DNA from: Propionibacteriaceae bacterium
Lineage (GTDB): Bacteria > Actinomycetota > Actinomycetes > Propionibacteriales > Propionibacteriaceae
Direction: 5' to 3'
Length of the DNA stretch: 34,090 bases
Assembly: GCA_905372155.1 (NCBI GenBank)
Contig: CAJPNZ010000022.1
Span: 1 to 34,090, forward strand
Below are positions 12,196-20,486 of the stretch, in pieces (position 1 is the stretch's first letter; each line of letters starts with the position of its first letter). The translations under genes and the position numbers were made by a program. Below the pieces are notes generated by a model. That model was not told the origin of the DNA. It worked only from the letters and a program-made list of their open reading frames with translations, and did not search any database.

Positions 12196-12224
12196 TTGGC
12201 ATGAACAACCGCATCGGCTATCTT
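12196..12224 (+). promoter_or_regulatory. Promoter of ABC exporter operon
   Basis: TTGGCA (12196-12201) and TATCTT (12219-12224) are separated by 17 bp. They lie upstream of the AGGAGG ribosome site (12241-12246) of the first ABC gene and diverge from the rplJ promoter. Confidence 0.7.
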
Positions 12225-12252
12225 TGGGACACCGTGTTGCAGGAGGTTAAGC

Positions 12253-14013
12253 GTGCCTAAGGAAACTGAAATGGGCAACGTATCCGTATCGAAATCCGGG
12301 AGGCGTGCTACGTGGCTCGTCGGCGCCCTCCGGATCGGATCCGCGGCATTCACGGGAACGGCCCTCGTGGTCATCGGGCAGGCCTGGGGAGAAGCGCTCG
12401 GGGGGCGGCCCGTGGAGGCGGCCAGCTGGCTGTGGGCCGGGTTGGCCGCCCTGGCGGCCGCGTGCTGTGCCTTCGCCGAGGTGCTGCTCGGCGGCTGGTC
12501 GGCCCGCCAGGAGGAACGCCGTCTCAGGGCCCGGTTGCTGGATCCCCATTTCCGTGCCGCCGTGCGTCCCGCCGCTCCGGCCGACGATTCCGCCACGCCG
12601 GCGGCCCACACCGCCCCCGGCCCCCGGCCGTGGCGCGGCCGCGGACACCGTCGTCCCGTCCCCACGGGCAGACCGTCCCCCGCCCAGCTGGTGACCCTGA
12701 TGACCGACAACGCGGAGCGCATGTCCGAGTACCGCCAGGTCTACCTGGGTGCGACCCTCGCGGCGTTGGCCATTCCTTTCCTCGCCCTGGCCTACGTCAC
12801 ATCCCTGGATCCGCTGCTGGGCCTCGGGATCATGGCCGCCTGCCCCCTGGTTCCCCTGGCGATCTGGGGATTCATGCGCCTGTTCCGCAAGGTCTCGGCG
12901 GCCTCCCGCAAGGAACGCGGCCGCCTGGCCGTGCAGTACCTGGATGCGTTGCGCAACCTGATCCCCATCCGCCTGTTGAACGCGGGCAGGCGGACCGAGG
13001 AACGGCTGCGCGCCCAGGGCGAGACCAACCGCCGGGCCATCATGCGGTTGCTGGCGGGCAACCAGGTGGTGATCATCGTCCTCGATGGTGCCTTCTCGCT
13101 GCTGCTGATCTGCTGGTCCGTGCACCTGATCGGCTCCCGCCTCGCGGCGGGTGCGATTACGCCGGGGCAGGGCCTCTCGGTGGCCTTGCTGCTGACCCTG
13201 ATGCTGGAGCCCCTGGTGCAGGTGGCCGGGTTCTTCTACATCGGCATGGGCGGGGTGGCCTCGCAGCGCGCCATCGAGCAGCAGCTGTCGCACATCCCCG
13301 TCGAGCGTCCCGCCGCGGCCTCCGGGGCCGCACCGACCGAATCCGCCATCAGCCTGCAAAACGTCCACCACGACTACGGTCGCGGGCCCGTCCTGAACGG
13401 TCTCGACCTCGAGGTGCCCTACGGGGCCAAGGTGGCGATCATGGGGCCTTCCGGGGCCGGGAAATCGACGCTACTGTCGCTGCTCCGCGGTACTCTGCCC
13501 GCCCAGCGGGGAGCGGTCGTGCTCGACGGCTGGGACCTGGGGGCACTCGAACCGGAACAGGTCTGCCGCATTTCGGCCTGCGTCGCGCAGTCCACGTGGC
13601 TGTTCTCGGGCACCGTCGCCGACAATTTGCGTATCGCGAACCCCGGGGCCACCGATGAGGAGCTGTGGGAGGCCCTGCGCCGCGCCCACGTGGCCGATGA
13701 GGTGGAGCGGATGCCGCAGGGCCTGGATTCCGATGTCGGCGAGCGCGGTCAGCTGATCTCGGGCGGGCAGGCGCAGCGCCTGTCCCTGGCCCGGGCCTTC
13801 CTGTCGGGTCGTCGCATCCTCCTGCTGGACGAGCCGACCAGCCAGGTTGATGTGGTCTCGGAGGCGGCCATCATCGACGCCCTGGCCGGGATCGGCCCCG
13901 AATGGACGGTGCTCATGGTCACCCATCGCCGTTCCCTCCTCTCCATCGCCGATGCGGCCCACGAACTGCGCGACGGCGTCCTGCTACCTCTCGAAACGGC
14001 GGTTGCCCGATGA
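12253..14013 (+). CDS. ABC exporter half-transporter (membrane plus ATPase), first subunit
   Basis: This 586-residue protein fuses a membrane domain to an ATPase. Hydrophobic segments lie at about 21-43, 57-80, 163-184, 188-208, 270-293 and 306-331. The ATPase has Walker A GPSGAGKST at 398-406, signature SGGQAQR at about 502, Walker B ILLLDE at 522-527 with the catalytic Glu, and the H-loop His at about 558. An unusual Pro/Ala/Arg-rich cytoplasmic insert (about 101-143) lies between the first two helix pairs. A GTG start follows AGGAGG by 6 nt. The stop overlaps the next gene's ATG (ATGA), so the two are translationally coupled and probably form a heterodimer. The layout resembles CydDC-type exporters, but no cyd genes are nearby. 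The substrate is unknown. Confidence 0.85.
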   Translation: MPKETEMGNVSVSKSGRRATWLVGALRIGSAAFTGTALVVIGQAWGEALGGRPVEAASWLWAGLAALAAACCAFAEVLLGGWSARQEERRLRARLLDPHFRAAVRPAAPADDSATPAAHTAPGPRPWRGRGHRRPVPTGRPSPAQLVTLMTDNAERMSEYRQVYLGATLAALAIPFLALAYVTSLDPLLGLGIMAACPLVPLAIWGFMRLFRKVSAASRKERGRLAVQYLDALRNLIPIRLLNAGRRTEERLRAQGETNRRAIMRLLAGNQVVIIVLDGAFSLLLICWSVHLIGSRLAAGAITPGQGLSVALLLTLMLEPLVQVAGFFYIGMGGVASQRAIEQQLSHIPVERPAAASGAAPTESAISLQNVHHDYGRGPVLNGLDLEVPYGAKVAIMGPSGAGKSTLLSLLRGTLPAQRGAVVLDGWDLGALEPEQVCRISACVAQSTWLFSGTVADNLRIANPGATDEELWEALRRAHVADEVERMPQGLDSDVGERGQLISGGQAQRLSLARAFLSGRRILLLDEPTSQVDVVSEAAIIDALAGIGPEWTVLMVTHRRSLLSIADAAHELRDGVLLPLETAVAR

Positions 14014-15683
14014 AGACCCCCAACGCCCTTGGAGTGATCCGTTGGCTGGCCGGCATCACCCGTCCGGTCCATCCGCCGCTGCTGGTTTCCTCAGTGCTGC
14101 GCTGCGTCAACCTGGGTCTCGAACTGGTGTTGTTCGGGCTGGCCGGGCTGCTGGTGGCGTCCTTCGCATCCGGCCACCCCATCGGTGGGCTGCTGCTCTG
14201 GATAGTGGTGGTCGCGCTGGCCAAGGCGCTGGCCTACTACGCGGAACAGTTCACGGGCCACTACGTCGCCTTCAAGGCCCTGGAGCTGCTGCGGGGTCAC
14301 GCCTTCGCGTCGCTGTGGCCGAAGGCGCCGGCCGTGGTGCTCCGGAACCGTTCCGGCGACCTGCTGCCGACGCTGACCCGCGACGTGGACCGCATCGAGG
14401 TGGTCTACGCCCACACCTTCGCGCCGGTGGTATCGGCCTTCGTGGTACCGACCGCCGCCCTGGTGACGGTGGGTTCGCTGGCGGGCTGGGGTCTGGTCGC
14501 GATCCCGGCGGTTTGCGTTGCGGTCGCGTTGCTGGTGGTGCCGTTCGTGGGGTTACGGCGGTCGCTCCGCTCGACCGCGGAGGGGCTGCGGCTGCGCGGG
14601 CAGCTGACCGCGCACGCCACCGACTCCGTTTACGGGATCGACGAGGTGCTCTCCTACGGCCATCAGCGCAGCCGGATCGAGGAACTCGACGAACTCGGTT
14701 GCCGGGTGCGCGACGCGGCGATGCCGCCGCTGGTCTTCAAGGGTCTGCGACGCGGCGCGAACCTGGCGCTGACCCTGGTCTCCGCGGCCTCGATCGTGTG
14801 GACCGGCGTCTCGGCGCACCTCGATCCGCTGCTGGTGGCCGCCCTGGCGGCGGCGTCACTGCGGCTGTTCGAGGGGCCGCGGGGCGTGGAGGACGCCGTC
14901 GGATACCTCGATCACTCGCTGAGCGCGGCCAGGCGGCTCTGGGAGCTGTGTCACACCCCCGAAGCGGTATCGGACGGCCCGCGGGAGCTGCGCCTGGACG
15001 CGCCGCCGAGCATCGAGTGGCGCGACGTCGACTACCGCTACCCGGGCGCCATGCCCGGAAACCTTGCCCTTTCGGGGGTTTCGGTGACCGCGGCCGCGGG
15101 CGGGCGGACGGTGTTCGTCGGTGCCAGCGGGTCGGGCAAGTCGACGGCAGCACAGCTGCTGCTCCGCTACGACGAGCTGACCGGCGGCGACATCCTGATC
15201 GATGGGACCTCCGTGCGCGAATACACCCTCGAGTCCCTGCGCCGCGCCGTCGTCCTGGTGCCGCAGCGCGGGCAGGTACTGGATGCCACCATCGCCGAGA
15301 ACCTGCGGCTGGGTGCCCCCGATGCCACCGACGAGGACCTGTGGCATGCCCTGGCGATCGCCGAGCTGGCCGACGAGGTGCGGGCCATGCCGCATAACCT
15401 GGCGACCCGGACGGGCCGTGACGGGCGGGAGCTCTCGGGCGGGCAGCTGCAACGTCTCTGCCTGGCCAGGGCGCTGCTGGTGAACCCGCGGGTGCTGGTG
15501 CTGGACGAGTTCACGGCCAACCTGAACACCGACCTGGAGGCCCGCATCCGGACCAATCTGGAACGCGACCTCCCCGGGTTGACCATCATCGAGATCACTC
15601 ACCGCCTGGAGCACCTCGACTCGGCGGACCGGGTCTTCGAGTTCGACCGGGGACGAGTTGTCGCCCGGGCCGTGCCGCGGTGA
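14010..15683 (+). CDS. ABC exporter half-transporter, second subunit
   Basis: This 557-residue protein starts at the ATG overlapping the upstream stop. Membrane segments lie at about 31-52, 58-76, 136-158, 161-183 and near 250-270. Walker A GASGSGKST is at 371-379 and signature LSGGQLQR at about 475-482. The Walker B region reads VLVLDEFTANLN near 497-508 and retains the catalytic Glu. The residue after Walker B is Phe rather than the usual Pro, and the D-loop reads TANLN instead of SALD. The H-loop reads ITHRLEHL. These D-loop changes suggest asymmetric nucleotide sites in a heterodimer with the first subunit. It converges on the DUF4375 gene with only 46 nt between. The substrate cannot be inferred. 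Confidence 0.85.
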   Translation: MKTPNALGVIRWLAGITRPVHPPLLVSSVLRCVNLGLELVLFGLAGLLVASFASGHPIGGLLLWIVVVALAKALAYYAEQFTGHYVAFKALELLRGHAFASLWPKAPAVVLRNRSGDLLPTLTRDVDRIEVVYAHTFAPVVSAFVVPTAALVTVGSLAGWGLVAIPAVCVAVALLVVPFVGLRRSLRSTAEGLRLRGQLTAHATDSVYGIDEVLSYGHQRSRIEELDELGCRVRDAAMPPLVFKGLRRGANLALTLVSAASIVWTGVSAHLDPLLVAALAAASLRLFEGPRGVEDAVGYLDHSLSAARRLWELCHTPEAVSDGPRELRLDAPPSIEWRDVDYRYPGAMPGNLALSGVSVTAAAGGRTVFVGASGSGKSTAAQLLLRYDELTGGDILIDGTSVREYTLESLRRAVVLVPQRGQVLDATIAENLRLGAPDATDEDLWHALAIAELADEVRAMPHNLATRTGRDGRELSGGQLQRLCLARALLVNPRVLVLDEFTANLNTDLEARIRTNLERDLPGLTIIEITHRLEHLDSADRVFEFDRGRVVARAVPR

Positions 15684-15729
15684 GTGCAGATCCCCGGTCA
15701 AAGGCCAACGATGCCCGCCCTGGCGCCCC

Positions 15730-16545
15730 TCACCCGGCCGGGACCCGGGCGATGTCGACCACGGCGATTTCATCGCCGTCATCGTCGAACGCCACTGCCC
15801 TCTCTCCCATGTCCACCATCGAGTAATGCCCCTGATCGGTGAGGAAGTGCCAGGCCACCCGTTCCTCACCCTCGTGAATGAAGCCCGGATCCCCGGCGGT
15901 GATGCGCACCAGTTCCATTCCGTATTCCTCGCAGATGACATCGATGATCCGGGCGTAGCGGGGTTTGTTCTCCTCGGCGAGCCGTTCCCGTTCCGCGAGC
16001 CGGGCCGCCAGGTCCGGGATGGTCCGGATGATCCCGGCCAGGTGAGCCTCCAGGCGTTTCAACCGGATCACCTCCAGGTTGGGGTGGTTCCTGATGAAAG
16101 CGGAGTTCAGTTCAATCAGATCCTCGGAGCCGTTGAGTTCGTAGACCCTGTCGGAAAGCCCCTCGAAGGGATCCGGGGAGTTGAAGAGCCCCCCGTCGAG
16201 GAACACCCGTTTTTCCTCTGCATCCATGGCCTCCCACCCGGCCCGCACCTCTGAGAACAGCCCGGCGTGCCCGGTGGCGCCGAGCAGGGGCAGGGCGCGG
16301 GTGATGTGGTCGAGGATCCGGTGCTCGCCGCAGCAGTTGAACATGAACTGCGCGATCCCTCCATTCGTGACCTCTGCCAGGTAGTAGTCGACGTAATAGG
16401 AGCCGAGCGCATCAGGACTCAGTTCGCCGGGTTCCGCGCCCTCTTCGAGCAGGTAGTTGACCATGGAGATGTTGGACTTTATGACGGCGTACGCGTCGTT
16501 GCTCTTGATCGACTCGCGGGATACGACGATGTGGTCGACAAGCAT
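15730..16545 (-). CDS. DUF4375 (DMP19-like) protein
   Basis: This 271-residue protein contains the DUF4375 hallmark YYVDYYLAEVTNGGIAQFMFN region at about 50-70, with the conserved N-G-G and F-x-x-N positions. The family includes DMP19, a DNA-mimic protein of Neisseria. This protein is likewise rich in Asp and Glu, notably near the C-terminus (FDDDGDEIAVVD), but DNA mimicry here is only an analogy. No signal peptide or membrane segment is visible, so it should be cytoplasmic. GGAAGGAAG precedes the ATG. It diverges from the DUF4261 gene. Both families often appear as accessory genes of unknown role. Confidence 0.75.
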   Translation of the reverse strand: MLVDHIVVSRESIKSNDAYAVIKSNISMVNYLLEEGAEPGELSPDALGSYYVDYYLAEVTNGGIAQFMFNCCGEHRILDHITRALPLLGATGHAGLFSEVRAGWEAMDAEEKRVFLDGGLFNSPDPFEGLSDRVYELNGSEDLIELNSAFIRNHPNLEVIRLKRLEAHLAGIIRTIPDLAARLAERERLAEENKPRYARIIDVICEEYGMELVRITAGDPGFIHEGEERVAWHFLTDQGHYSMVDMGERAVAFDDDGDEIAVVDIARVPAG

Positions 16546-16635
16546 GGGCTTCCTTCCGATCGGGGCAGCATGCTAGCGGTTTCAACCAGAAGGACGTGCC
16601 ACGCCCCGGCACCCTTCGTCTGTTAAGAAGGAGTC

Positions 16636-16677
16636 ATGCAGGAATCCCCCGCTTCCTACCTGACCCGTTCGTCATGA
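16636..16677 (+). CDS. Possible 13-codon leader peptide ORF
   Basis: AAGGAG stands at ideal spacing before an ATG that opens a 13-codon frame, MQESPASYLTRSS. Its stop codon overlaps the ATG of the DUF4261 gene (ATGA). The DUF4261 start has no strong ribosome site of its own, so translation of the leader could feed it by coupling. Alternatively, the real N-terminus lies in this frame and a small indel has shifted it. Confidence 0.45.
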   Translation: MQESPASYLTRSS

Positions 16678-17468
16678 ATGGCATCTACGCGACCCCACCG
16701 GCCATCGACGTGGGTGCCTGGCGCGAGTACCTGTCCCGCGAGTTCGGCCCCACGGACGTCATCGGCGACGGCGAACCTCCCGTCTTCTTCGCCTTCACCG
16801 AGCACCGCTTCGACTACAAGGACCGGTCAGGAGTTCCGGCGCAGGCCTTCCTCGCCGCATCCAAGGACTTCTCCGATCTCGCCAAGTACGAGACGGCACT
16901 CCAGCAGAGCTGGGACTTCCCCGACATCAAGGACGTGCTGTCGCGGGGCCGTCACTTCCTGGCCACCTTCGAGTTCCTGGCCCGCACCCTGGCCTTTGAG
17001 GACCGGCTGCGGCTGTTCCGCGCCCTCACCTCGGCCCTGGTGGAGCTCACCGACCCGATCGCGCTGTATTCCAGCGCCACCGACGCCTTCTTCGAGCCCC
17101 GCCGCTGGCTGGAGGTCCAGCGCGAGGGTTACACCTACTACGGCTTCTTCAACGTGCGGTTCTTCAGGATCAGCAACAGCGACGACGATTCCCTCATGGA
17201 CACCCGCGGGCTGGGCATCTTCGGGGTGCCCGATCTCCAATGCCATTTCCGGGGGCTCGACCCGGACGAGGTCTCGAGGCTGCTGTACAACACCGGCGTC
17301 TACCTGATGCGCGAGGGCGACGTGATAGAGGACGGTCACACCGTCCCGGGCATCCAGGAGGGCAGCCGCTGGCACTGCCAGCACGAGGAGGCCCTGATCG
17401 GACCCGAACGGGAGGTCCTGGACATCTGCCCGGAGGCCCCCTACGCCGCAGGAAACCGCAACCCCTGA
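16674..17468 (+). CDS. DUF4261-type protein of unknown function
   Basis: This protein of about 264 residues starts MNGIYATPPAIDVG. The C-terminal third reads DTRGLGIFGVPDLQCHF, then LDPDEVSRLLYNTGVYL, then EDGHTVPG. These segments match my recollection of DUF4261, in which a TxGLxxxGxPEL motif is followed by a D-G-D/H-T motif. The first part contains a FFAFTEHRFDY stretch and is otherwise unrecognised. No signal peptide or membrane segment is present. The start overlaps the stop of a 13-codon leader ORF that carries the strong Shine-Dalgarno sequence. It diverges from the DUF4375 gene and ends before a very long perfect inverted repeat shared with the convergent alcohol dehydrogenase. The function is unknown. 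Confidence 0.65.
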   Translation: MNGIYATPPAIDVGAWREYLSREFGPTDVIGDGEPPVFFAFTEHRFDYKDRSGVPAQAFLAASKDFSDLAKYETALQQSWDFPDIKDVLSRGRHFLATFEFLARTLAFEDRLRLFRALTSALVELTDPIALYSSATDAFFEPRRWLEVQREGYTYYGFFNVRFFRISNSDDDSLMDTRGLGIFGVPDLQCHFRGLDPDEVSRLLYNTGVYLMREGDVIEDGHTVPGIQEGSRWHCQHEEALIGPEREVLDICPEAPYAAGNRNP

Positions 17469-17484
17469 CAGGCCGCTGTCCCCG

Positions 17485-17536
17485 GAGACCGGTTGGGCCG
17501 GCCCACTGAAGCCTGTGGGCCGGCCCAACCGGTCTC
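17485..17536. terminator. 22-bp perfect inverted repeat, bidirectional terminator
   Basis: Arms at 17485-17506 and 17515-17536 are perfectly complementary over 22 bp, with the loop TGAAGCCT. The core is GGTTGGGCCGGCCCAC. It lies between the convergent DUF4261 and alcohol dehydrogenase genes. There is no U-tract on either side, so it would act as a strong bidirectional hairpin barrier. Confidence 0.75.
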
Positions 17537-17598
17537 TGGGTGCTGTCTCAGGGCCCGGATTGACGGGCTCCGGTAAGCCCCTCGTCGGGAGGAGTCCC

Positions 17599-18654
17599 TC
17601 ACACCAGGATGACGGGTTTGATGAGGTCGCGCGGCTTGGTGCGCATGAGTTCCACGCCGTCCTCTACGTGCTCGATCCCGGTGAAGCGGTGGGTGATCAT
17701 CTTCTCGGGGTGGATGCGCCCGGCCAGGACGAGGTTGGCCATCCTGTCCATGCGGTTGCGACCGCCGGGAGTGAGGCCGCCGACGAAGTGCTTGTGGCCC
17801 ATGCCCACCAGGGTCGACTCGCGGCTGATCTTGATGTTCTCGCCCTCCCCCAGGTAGTTGACGTTCGCTACCCGACCGCCCACCTTCAGGATGTCGAAGG
17901 CCTGCTGGAAGGTGTCCAGGTCTCCCCCGGCGACGATCACCCGGTTGACGCCCTGACCTTTGGTGGCCTCCATGATCTGTTCAACGATCCCGCCCTCGCG
18001 GTAATTGATGATGTCGGTTGCGCCGTATTCCTGGGCGACCTCAATGCACTTGGGCCGCGATCCGACGGCGAACAGACGGCCCGCGCCGAGAACGGACGCG
18101 CTGGCCACGGACATCAGGCCCACCGGACCGATTCCGATGACCGCTACGACATCACCGGGTTCGATGTTGGCGAGCTCAGCCCCGTGAAGTCCGGTGGTGA
18201 CCATGTCGGATAGCATCGCGCCGACCTCGGGGGAGATCCCCTCTGGCAGGTGGGCCAGGTTGCCGTCGGCGTCGTTGACGTGGATCAGTTCGGCGAAGAC
18301 GCCGTCCTTGGTGTTGGAGAACTTCCAGCCGCCGAGCGGAACACCGGAGTGCATGGCGTAGGTTTCCTGGGCGGCCACCGAGGACCAGTCGGGGGTGATG
18401 GCGGGGATGATCACCTGGTCGCCGACCTTGAAATCCTTGACCATGGATCCCACCTCGACGACCTCACCGACCGCCTCGTGGCCGAGCATCATGTTGTGGC
18501 GTTCCCCCACGCCACCCTCGTAGACGGTGTGGATGTCGGAGGAGCACGGAGCCAGGGCGATCGGGCGGCAGATCGCGTCCATCGGCCCGCACTTCGGGTC
18601 CTCCTTCTCAATCCATCCGGCCTCGCCGATCCTGAGCATCGCGTAACCCTTCAT
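17599..18654 (-). CDS. adh: NADP-dependent secondary (isopropanol-type) alcohol dehydrogenase
   Basis: This 351-residue medium-chain zinc dehydrogenase aligns without gaps, as far as I recall, with the Thermoanaerobacter brockii enzyme. The catalytic zinc ligands Cys37, His59, Glu60 and Asp150 are at identical positions. The NADP-binding residues Gly198, Ser199, Arg200 and Tyr218 are also present (VGSRP and INYRE). The nucleotide-binding motif is GIGPVGL. It should interconvert secondary alcohols and ketones in the cytoplasm using NADP(H). The ATG at 18654 follows AAGGAGG by 6 nt, and homologues start with the same MKGYAML. An inverted repeat TGTTTG-N6-CAAACA lies upstream and could be an operator. 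The gene ends at the shared inverted-repeat terminator. Confidence 0.92.
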   Translation of the reverse strand: MKGYAMLRIGEAGWIEKEDPKCGPMDAICRPIALAPCSSDIHTVYEGGVGERHNMMLGHEAVGEVVEVGSMVKDFKVGDQVIIPAITPDWSSVAAQETYAMHSGVPLGGWKFSNTKDGVFAELIHVNDADGNLAHLPEGISPEVGAMLSDMVTTGLHGAELANIEPGDVVAVIGIGPVGLMSVASASVLGAGRLFAVGSRPKCIEVAQEYGATDIINYREGGIVEQIMEATKGQGVNRVIVAGGDLDTFQQAFDILKVGGRVANVNYLGEGENIKISRESTLVGMGHKHFVGGLTPGGRNRMDRMANLVLAGRIHPEKMITHRFTGIEHVEDGVELMRTKPRDLIKPVILV

Positions 18655-18687
18655 TTTGCCTCCTTGCACTGGGTTCGATCGATCTGG

Positions 18688-18770
18688 TGTTTGCCTTCTC
18701 AAACAAGAGGTCACCTCACTGGCCCGACGGCCCTGCTGCCTAACCGTCTGCGCCACTTTTCGTCGGGCCA
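18688..18770 (-). promoter_or_regulatory. adh upstream region with two inverted repeats
   Basis: TGTTTG-CCTTCT-CAAACA (18688-18705) is a perfect 6-6-6 inverted repeat starting 34 bp before the adh ATG. It is a candidate operator. Further upstream, TGGCCCGACG (18720-18729) and CGTCGGGCCA (18761-18770) are perfect 10-bp arms that could fold in the leader. The rest of the stretch up to 18938 contains no gene. Confidence 0.45.
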
Positions 18771-18938
18771 CCTCCGCTTCAATCATTACAGCGTGGTTCT
18801 TTGACGGCAACCTTTTACGTCATATTTCCCGATCGGATTTGGGCCGGGATCCAGGCCGGAAAGCAAGAAACTTTTTCTCCCGGGACACGGTGAGCAACCC
18901 ACGCGACGAGACCCGGGCACGGACATCTCACGGATGGC

Positions 18939-19907
18939 TCAGCGATGGTAGAGCTCCGTGATCCGGTCCAGGTGGGTCAGCAGCCTGTTCCTGATCTCAA
19001 TCGGCGCCTCGACGCGGATGCCGGGGCCAAGGCGAAGCAGGATCGTGAGCGCATGGAAATCGTCCATGAACTCCAGACTCGCGGGATGCCACTTCCCCGC
19101 GGGCGGATCGTCACCCAGCTCGGTTTCGTCGACACGGATGGCCCACTCCCGGGCATCCTCCCACCGATCCGCCCGGAGCCACCCGGTCACGACCACTGGG
19201 GTGAACCGGTCGAGGAAGCGGGCACGATGCCGCTTCCAGGCCGCGGCAACATCCACCGCATCGTCCGCGCAGGGCGTTGCGAGCAGGGTGACGGTCCGAA
19301 TGCGAGCCACCTTGAGGAACCGCATGCGCTCGTCGCTGGTTGCGCACAGGTACCAGTCGCTGCCCGCGCTCACCAGCCCGTGCGGCTCCACCACCAGATC
19401 CTGCACGACCGCCCGGGACGACCGGTAATCGAGACGCGCCTTCTTCCGCGCGAACACGGCTGCCTGCAACGTCGCGAACACCTCACCGGGTTGCAGGGCA
19501 TCAGGTTGGGGCAGCCAGCCGTTCGGGTCAATCACGATCCGCGACGCCGCGGCCGCCGTCCGGTTGCGATGGGCATCCGGGACAGCGGCGAGCAGCTTGC
19601 GAACCCCCGAAACAAAGGCCGCGCTCAATCCCATCGCGTCAGCACCCCATGACGAGAGCGCCGCGAACAGCGCCCGGCTCTCATCCCCGCTCAACGCGGT
19701 CACATCGGTGCGATACCCCGGCAACAACCTGACCCCTCCCCCGGGACCGCGCTGGCAGTACACCGGGACCCCGGCAGCCGACAGCGCCTCCACGTCCCGC
19801 AGAATCGTACGGCGCGAGACCTCCAGTCGTCGCGCCAGTTCCCCGGTCGAGAGACCGCCGTGGGCACGCAACAACCAGATCATCGACAACAACCGATCCG
19901 CCCTCAT
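18939..19907 (-). CDS. WYL-domain transcriptional regulator (HTH_11/YafY type)
   Basis: This 322-residue protein has an N-terminal winged helix at about 1-60 (RLLSMIWLLRAHGGLSTGEL, then RRLEVSRRTILRDVEALSAA). The Gly-rich wing reads RGPGGGVRLL. A central WYL domain at about 135-230 contains the eponymous SDWYLCA and RFLKVARI. The C-terminal WCX-like region ends with RLLTHLDRITELY. WYL domains bind nucleic acids or small ligands and modulate the HTH. The gene diverges from a VOC gene, and TGTCA/TGACA repeats lie in the 98-bp space between them, so it probably regulates that gene and itself. This regulator-VOC pairing is common in bacteria, but the inducer is unknown. Confidence 0.85.
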   Translation of the reverse strand: MRADRLLSMIWLLRAHGGLSTGELARRLEVSRRTILRDVEALSAAGVPVYCQRGPGGGVRLLPGYRTDVTALSGDESRALFAALSSWGADAMGLSAAFVSGVRKLLAAVPDAHRNRTAAAASRIVIDPNGWLPQPDALQPGEVFATLQAAVFARKKARLDYRSSRAVVQDLVVEPHGLVSAGSDWYLCATSDERMRFLKVARIRTVTLLATPCADDAVDVAAAWKRHRARFLDRFTPVVVTGWLRADRWEDAREWAIRVDETELGDDPPAGKWHPASLEFMDDFHALTILLRLGPGIRVEAPIEIRNRLLTHLDRITELYHR

Positions 19908-19918
19908 GAATCCGAGAC

Positions 19919-19946
19919 TGTCACACGAACATGACAGGAGATGTCA
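19919..19946. promoter_or_regulatory. Candidate operator for the WYL regulator
   Basis: Three half-sites alternate in orientation: TGTCA (19919-19923), TGACA (19932-19936) and TGTCA (19942-19946). They form a 5-8-5 and a 5-5-5 inverted repeat sharing the middle half-site. The position, 12-39 bp upstream of the regulator start and about 60 bp before the VOC start, suits control of both divergent genes. Confidence 0.55.
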
Positions 19947-20005
19947 CCAACGGCCCGTACCTTCTCAGGCGACAAACCAGATCCCGAGCGACAAGGAAAT
20001 CTCTC

Positions 20006-20389
20006 ATGACGGTCTTCACCCCAACCAGCGTCATCCTCTACGTCGAGGACGTGAATGCCAGCACCGCGTTCTATCGCCGGGCCCTCGGCGAGGAACCCGT
20101 CGAAACCTTCGAGGGCTTCGCGGTTTTCGCCCTGACGGAGGATGTCACCCTCGGCCTGCAGGCCCGCGACGGCATCGATCCGGAGGCCGTGGGTGCCCCG
20201 GGCAGCGTCGAACTTTCCATGAGCAACGCCACCCGAGACGACGTCGACCGCCTTCACCGATCCTGGAGCGAGCTCGGCTTCCCCATGGCCCTGGAACCCA
20301 CCGAGCTCGCCTTCGGCTACACCTTCGTCGCCACCGATCCCGACGGGCATCGCCTCCGCGTCTGCGCCACCGACACGACGAACCTTTGA
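20006..20389 (+). CDS. VOC-superfamily (glyoxalase/bleomycin-resistance fold) protein
   Basis: This 127-residue protein has the VOC beta-alpha-beta-beta-beta repeats. It begins SVILYVEDVNASTAFYRRAL and ends with FVATDPDGHRLRVCA, the usual TDPDGH motif near the terminal beta strand. VOC proteins include metal-dependent isomerases, dioxygenases and drug-binding proteins. The residues seen do not decide the activity. AAGGA lies about 8 nt before the ATG. Control by the divergent WYL regulator is likely. Confidence 0.8.
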   Translation: MTVFTPTSVILYVEDVNASTAFYRRALGEEPVETFEGFAVFALTEDVTLGLQARDGIDPEAVGAPGSVELSMSNATRDDVDRLHRSWSELGFPMALEPTELAFGYTFVATDPDGHRLRVCATDTTNL

Positions 20390-20486
20390 CGGCGTCACTA
20401 CGCCCCCCGACCCATCCTCCGGCTTGACCTGACGTACCCCGATCCGCCTCCAGTGGCCCGGCATCACGCGTCAAAAAGACACTCAT

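Noticed and set aside
12312..15397. Long out-of-frame plus-strand frames across the ABC genes
   Set aside because: They are Pro/Arg/Gly-rich shadows, while the in-frame proteins carry all ABC motifs.
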